64,000 nucleotides of DNA, from contig NZ_CP016279.1 in the NCBI RefSeq assembly GCF_001542625.1, positions 8,990,001-9,054,000 on the forward strand. Reading direction: 5' to 3'. Positions 61,981-64,000 of this stretch are shown here, piece after piece. The DNA is from Streptomyces griseochromogenes. Its GTDB lineage: Bacteria > Actinomycetota > Actinomycetes > Streptomycetales > Streptomycetaceae. The translations under genes and the position numbers were made by a program. The notes beneath the pieces were generated by a model that was not told where the DNA came from, did no database searches, and saw nothing but the letters and a program-made list of their open reading frames with translations. Numbering within the stretch: position 1 is the stretch's first letter; the number at the start of each line of letters is the position of its first letter.

Positions 61981-63714
61981 GTGCTCATACGACTTCTGCG
62001 GACCTATCTCAGGCCCTACAAGAAACCCATAGCCGTCCTGGTGCTGCTGCAGTTCCTGCAGACCTGCGCCACCCTCTATCTGCCCACTCTGAACGCGCAC
62101 ATCATCGACAAGGGTGTCGTGAAGGGCGACACGGGTTACATCCTGTCCTTCGGCGGCCTGATGATCGCCATCTCGCTGGTACAGGTCGTGTGCAACATCG
62201 GCGCCGTGTACTACGGCGCCCGGACCGCCTCGGCACTCGGCCGGGACGTGCGCGCCGCCGTCTTCGACCGGGTGCAGTCCTTCTCCTCCCGTGAGGTGGG
62301 CCACTTCGGGGCGCCCTCGCTCATCACCCGTACGACGAACGACGTACAGCAGGTCCAGATGCTGGCCCTGATGACCTTCACCCTGATGGTGTCGGCGCCC
62401 ATCATGTGCGTCGGCGGGATCGTGCTGGCGCTCGGCCTGGATGTGCCGCTGTCCGGGGTGCTGGTCGCGGTGGTGCCGGTGCTCGGCATCTCCGTGACGC
62501 TGATCGTGCGCCGGCTGCGGCCGCTGTTCCGGTCCATGCAGGTCCGCCTCGACACGGTGAACCGGGTGCTGCGCGAGCAGATCACCGGCAACCGGGTGAT
62601 CCGCGCCTTCGTCCGGGACGAGTACGAGATGGGCCGGTTCGGCAAGGCGAACGCCGATCTGACCGAGATGCAGCTTGCCACCGGCCGGATGCTCGCGCTG
62701 ATGTTCCCGATCGTCATGACCGTGGTGAACGTGTCGTCGATCGCGGTGGTGTGGTTCGGCGCACACCGCATCGACAGCGGCGAGATGCAGATCGGTGACC
62801 TGACCGCGTTCCTCGCCTATCTGATGCAGATCGTCATGTCCGTGATGATGGCCACCTTCATGTTCATGATGGTGCCGCGCGCGGAGGTGTGCGCCGAGCG
62901 CATCCAGGAGGTCCTGGGGACCGACTCCAGCGTGGTGCCGCCGCTTTCGCCGGTCATCGAGCTGCGCCGGCACGGGCATCTGGAGATCCGGGGCGTGGGC
63001 TTCCGCTATCCGGGTGCCGAGGAGCCGGTGCTGAAGTCCATCGACCTGACGGCCCGGCCGGGCGAGACGACCGCCGTGATCGGCTCGACCGGCAGCGGCA
63101 AGTCGACACTGCTCGGGCTGGTCCCGCGGCTCTTCGACGCCACCGAGGGCGAGGTGCTCGTCGACGGCGTGGACGTCCAGGAGGTCGAGCCGCTGCTGCT
63201 CGCCAAGACCGTCGGACTCGTACCGCAGAAGCCGTATCTGTTCGCGGGCACCGTCGCGACCAATCTGCGCTACGGCAATCCGGACGCCACCGACGAGGAG
63301 TTGTGGCACGCGCTGGAGGTGGCACAGGCCAAGGGCTTCGTGCAGAAGCTGGAGGGCGGGCTGAACGCGCCGATCTCGCAGGGCGGCACCAACGTTTCCG
63401 GCGGCCAGCGCCAGCGCCTGGCCATCGCCCGCACCCTCGTCCAGCGTCCCGAGATCTACCTCTTCGACGACTCCTTCTCCGCGCTCGACTACGCCACCGA
63501 CGCGGCGCTGCGCTCCGCGCTCGCCGAGGAGACCGCCGAGGCCACCGTGGTGATCGTCGCCCAGCGGGTGGCGACCATCCGGGACGCCGACCGGATCGTC
63601 GTCCTGGACGAGGGCCGGGTGGTCGGCTCCGGCCGGCACCACGAGCTGATGGCGGCCAATGAAACCTACCGGGAGATCGTGCTCTCCCAGCTGACGGAAG
63701 CGGAGGCTGCCTGA
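61981..63714 (+). CDS. ABC exporter half-transporter, subunit 1
   Basis: 577 residues, six-helix membrane domain fused to an ABC ATPase. Membrane part: PIAVLVLLQFLQTCATLYLPTLNAHIIDKGV and RTASALGRDVRAAVFDRVQSFSSREVGHFGAPSLITRTTNDVQQVQ (coupling helices). ATPase: Walker A GSTGSGKST (about 367-375), Q-loop PQKPYLF, signature NVSGGQRQRLAIA, Walker B IYLFDDSFSALD. The catalytic Glu after Walker B is replaced by Asp-Ser (FDDSFSALD), so this is the degenerate half of a heterodimer completed by the next gene. GTG start at 61981. Confidence 0.9.
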   Translation: MLIRLLRTYLRPYKKPIAVLVLLQFLQTCATLYLPTLNAHIIDKGVVKGDTGYILSFGGLMIAISLVQVVCNIGAVYYGARTASALGRDVRAAVFDRVQSFSSREVGHFGAPSLITRTTNDVQQVQMLALMTFTLMVSAPIMCVGGIVLALGLDVPLSGVLVAVVPVLGISVTLIVRRLRPLFRSMQVRLDTVNRVLREQITGNRVIRAFVRDEYEMGRFGKANADLTEMQLATGRMLALMFPIVMTVVNVSSIAVVWFGAHRIDSGEMQIGDLTAFLAYLMQIVMSVMMATFMFMMVPRAEVCAERIQEVLGTDSSVVPPLSPVIELRRHGHLEIRGVGFRYPGAEEPVLKSIDLTARPGETTAVIGSTGSGKSTLLGLVPRLFDATEGEVLVDGVDVQEVEPLLLAKTVGLVPQKPYLFAGTVATNLRYGNPDATDEELWHALEVAQAKGFVQKLEGGLNAPISQGGTNVSGGQRQRLAIARTLVQRPEIYLFDDSFSALDYATDAALRSALAEETAEATVVIVAQRVATIRDADRIVVLDEGRVVGSGRHHELMAANETYREIVLSQLTEAEAA

Positions 63715-64000
63715 TGGCCGGGCCCATGGGACGCATGATGGCCGGGGGCGGACCCGACCAGCGCTCGATGGACTTCAAGGCGTCGGGCAAACGGCTCGTC
63801 GCCCGGTTCAAACCCGAACGGCTCACCATCTACGGCCTGCTGCTGTGCGTGGTCGTCAGCGTGACCCTGAGCGTGGTCGGCCCGAAGGTCCTCGGCCGCG
63901 CCACCGACCTGGTCTTCGCCGGCATCATCGGCAAGCGGATGCCGGCCGGGGCCACCAAGGAGCAGGTGCTCCGGTCGATGCACGACCGCGGCCAGGGCCA
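63714..64000 (+). CDS. ABC exporter half-transporter, subunit 2 (5' part only)
   Basis: First 95 codons of the partner ABC exporter; the rest is past the window edge. The ATG shares one base with the upstream stop (TGATG, 63712-63716). It starts MAGPMGRMMAGGG, common in the second subunit of actinobacterial exporter pairs, then RLVARFKPERLTIYGLLLCVVVSVTLSVVGPKVLGRATDLVFAGI, the first membrane helix and its following loop. The ATPase domain presumably carries the intact catalytic site. Confidence 0.85.
   Translation, partial: MAGPMGRMMAGGGPDQRSMDFKASGKRLVARFKPERLTIYGLLLCVVVSVTLSVVGPKVLGRATDLVFAGIIGKRMPAGATKEQVLRSMHDRGQG

Overview
The window is high-GC actinobacterial DNA, almost certainly from a Streptomyces chromosome. 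Signs are the GTG/TTG starts, GTGA/ATGA overlaps between co-transcribed genes, Tat-signal secreted enzymes, SARP, LAL and MAB_1171c-type proteins, an EshA/2-methylisoborneol cluster, and genes close to S. coelicolor MatB, Mbl and the SCO2400 family. From memory the backbone order resembles the SCO2400-SCO2464 interval of S. coelicolor; this was not checked by alignment. No integrase, transposase, CRISPR array or rRNA operon was seen.

Region 1 (1-10.6 kb): a partial serine hydrolase, a zinc-ribbon membrane protein, then a sugar-oxidation and uptake locus. It holds an enolase-superfamily sugar-acid dehydratase, a zinc dehydrogenase, an unrecognised probable TIM-barrel protein, a ChvE-MmsA-MmsB sugar importer and an exported aldose 1-epimerase. 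An SMP-30 lactonase and its IclR regulator lie 20 kb away (25.8-27.4 kb). They look like part of the same pathway, because a shared GTTCGAAATTTCGAAC-like site occurs at all three promoters.

Region 2 (10.6-17.9 kb): an aminotransferase with a long Pro/Ala tail, then a leftward 2-methylisoborneol cluster. It encodes an EshA/family 2B encapsulin shell protein with a cyclic-nucleotide-binding domain, 2-MIB synthase, GPP 2-C-methyltransferase and an FAD oxidoreductase.

Region 3 (17.9-36.3 kb): secreted DUF4360 protein, Rrf2 regulator, secreted GH35 beta-galactosidase, an ImmA/IrrE-like protease with a MAB_1171c membrane protein and FAD oxidoreductase, the lactonase/IclR pair, SDR/LysR divergent pair, a Cys-less AhpD-like protein, an ATP-grasp enzyme, a MerR-PP2C fusion, a methyltransferase, malonyl-CoA synthetase MatB and a fused carboxyltransferase. 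An internally deleted subtilisin-like protease pseudogene follows.

Region 4 (37.0-44.3 kb) is the most interesting. Four tightly packed genes encode a trypsin-co-occurring protein, a trypsin fused to a VMAP-C-like domain, a MoxR AAA+ ATPase, and a 1401-residue protein joining a SAV_2336/vWA-like module, a degenerate kinase, a SARP (wHTH+BTAD) module and a possible degenerate nucleotide-cyclase domain. It looks like a VMAP-type ternary conflict/signalling system with an unusually elaborate third component.

Region 5 (44.4-64 kb): Mbl-type actin homologue with altered ATPase motifs; MFS/Lrp divergent pair; a four-gene leftward operon (acetoacetate-decarboxylase-like protein, VioB-type ferritin-like protein, GMC oxidoreductase and its small subunit) facing a LAL regulator; a secreted ricin-lectin/aerolysin-like candidate pore-forming toxin; a decay zone with PadR and MFS remnants; tRNAs (CAU and two identical Asn); a YtxH-like protein; an FGGY sugar kinase; and a two-subunit ABC exporter cut by the window end.
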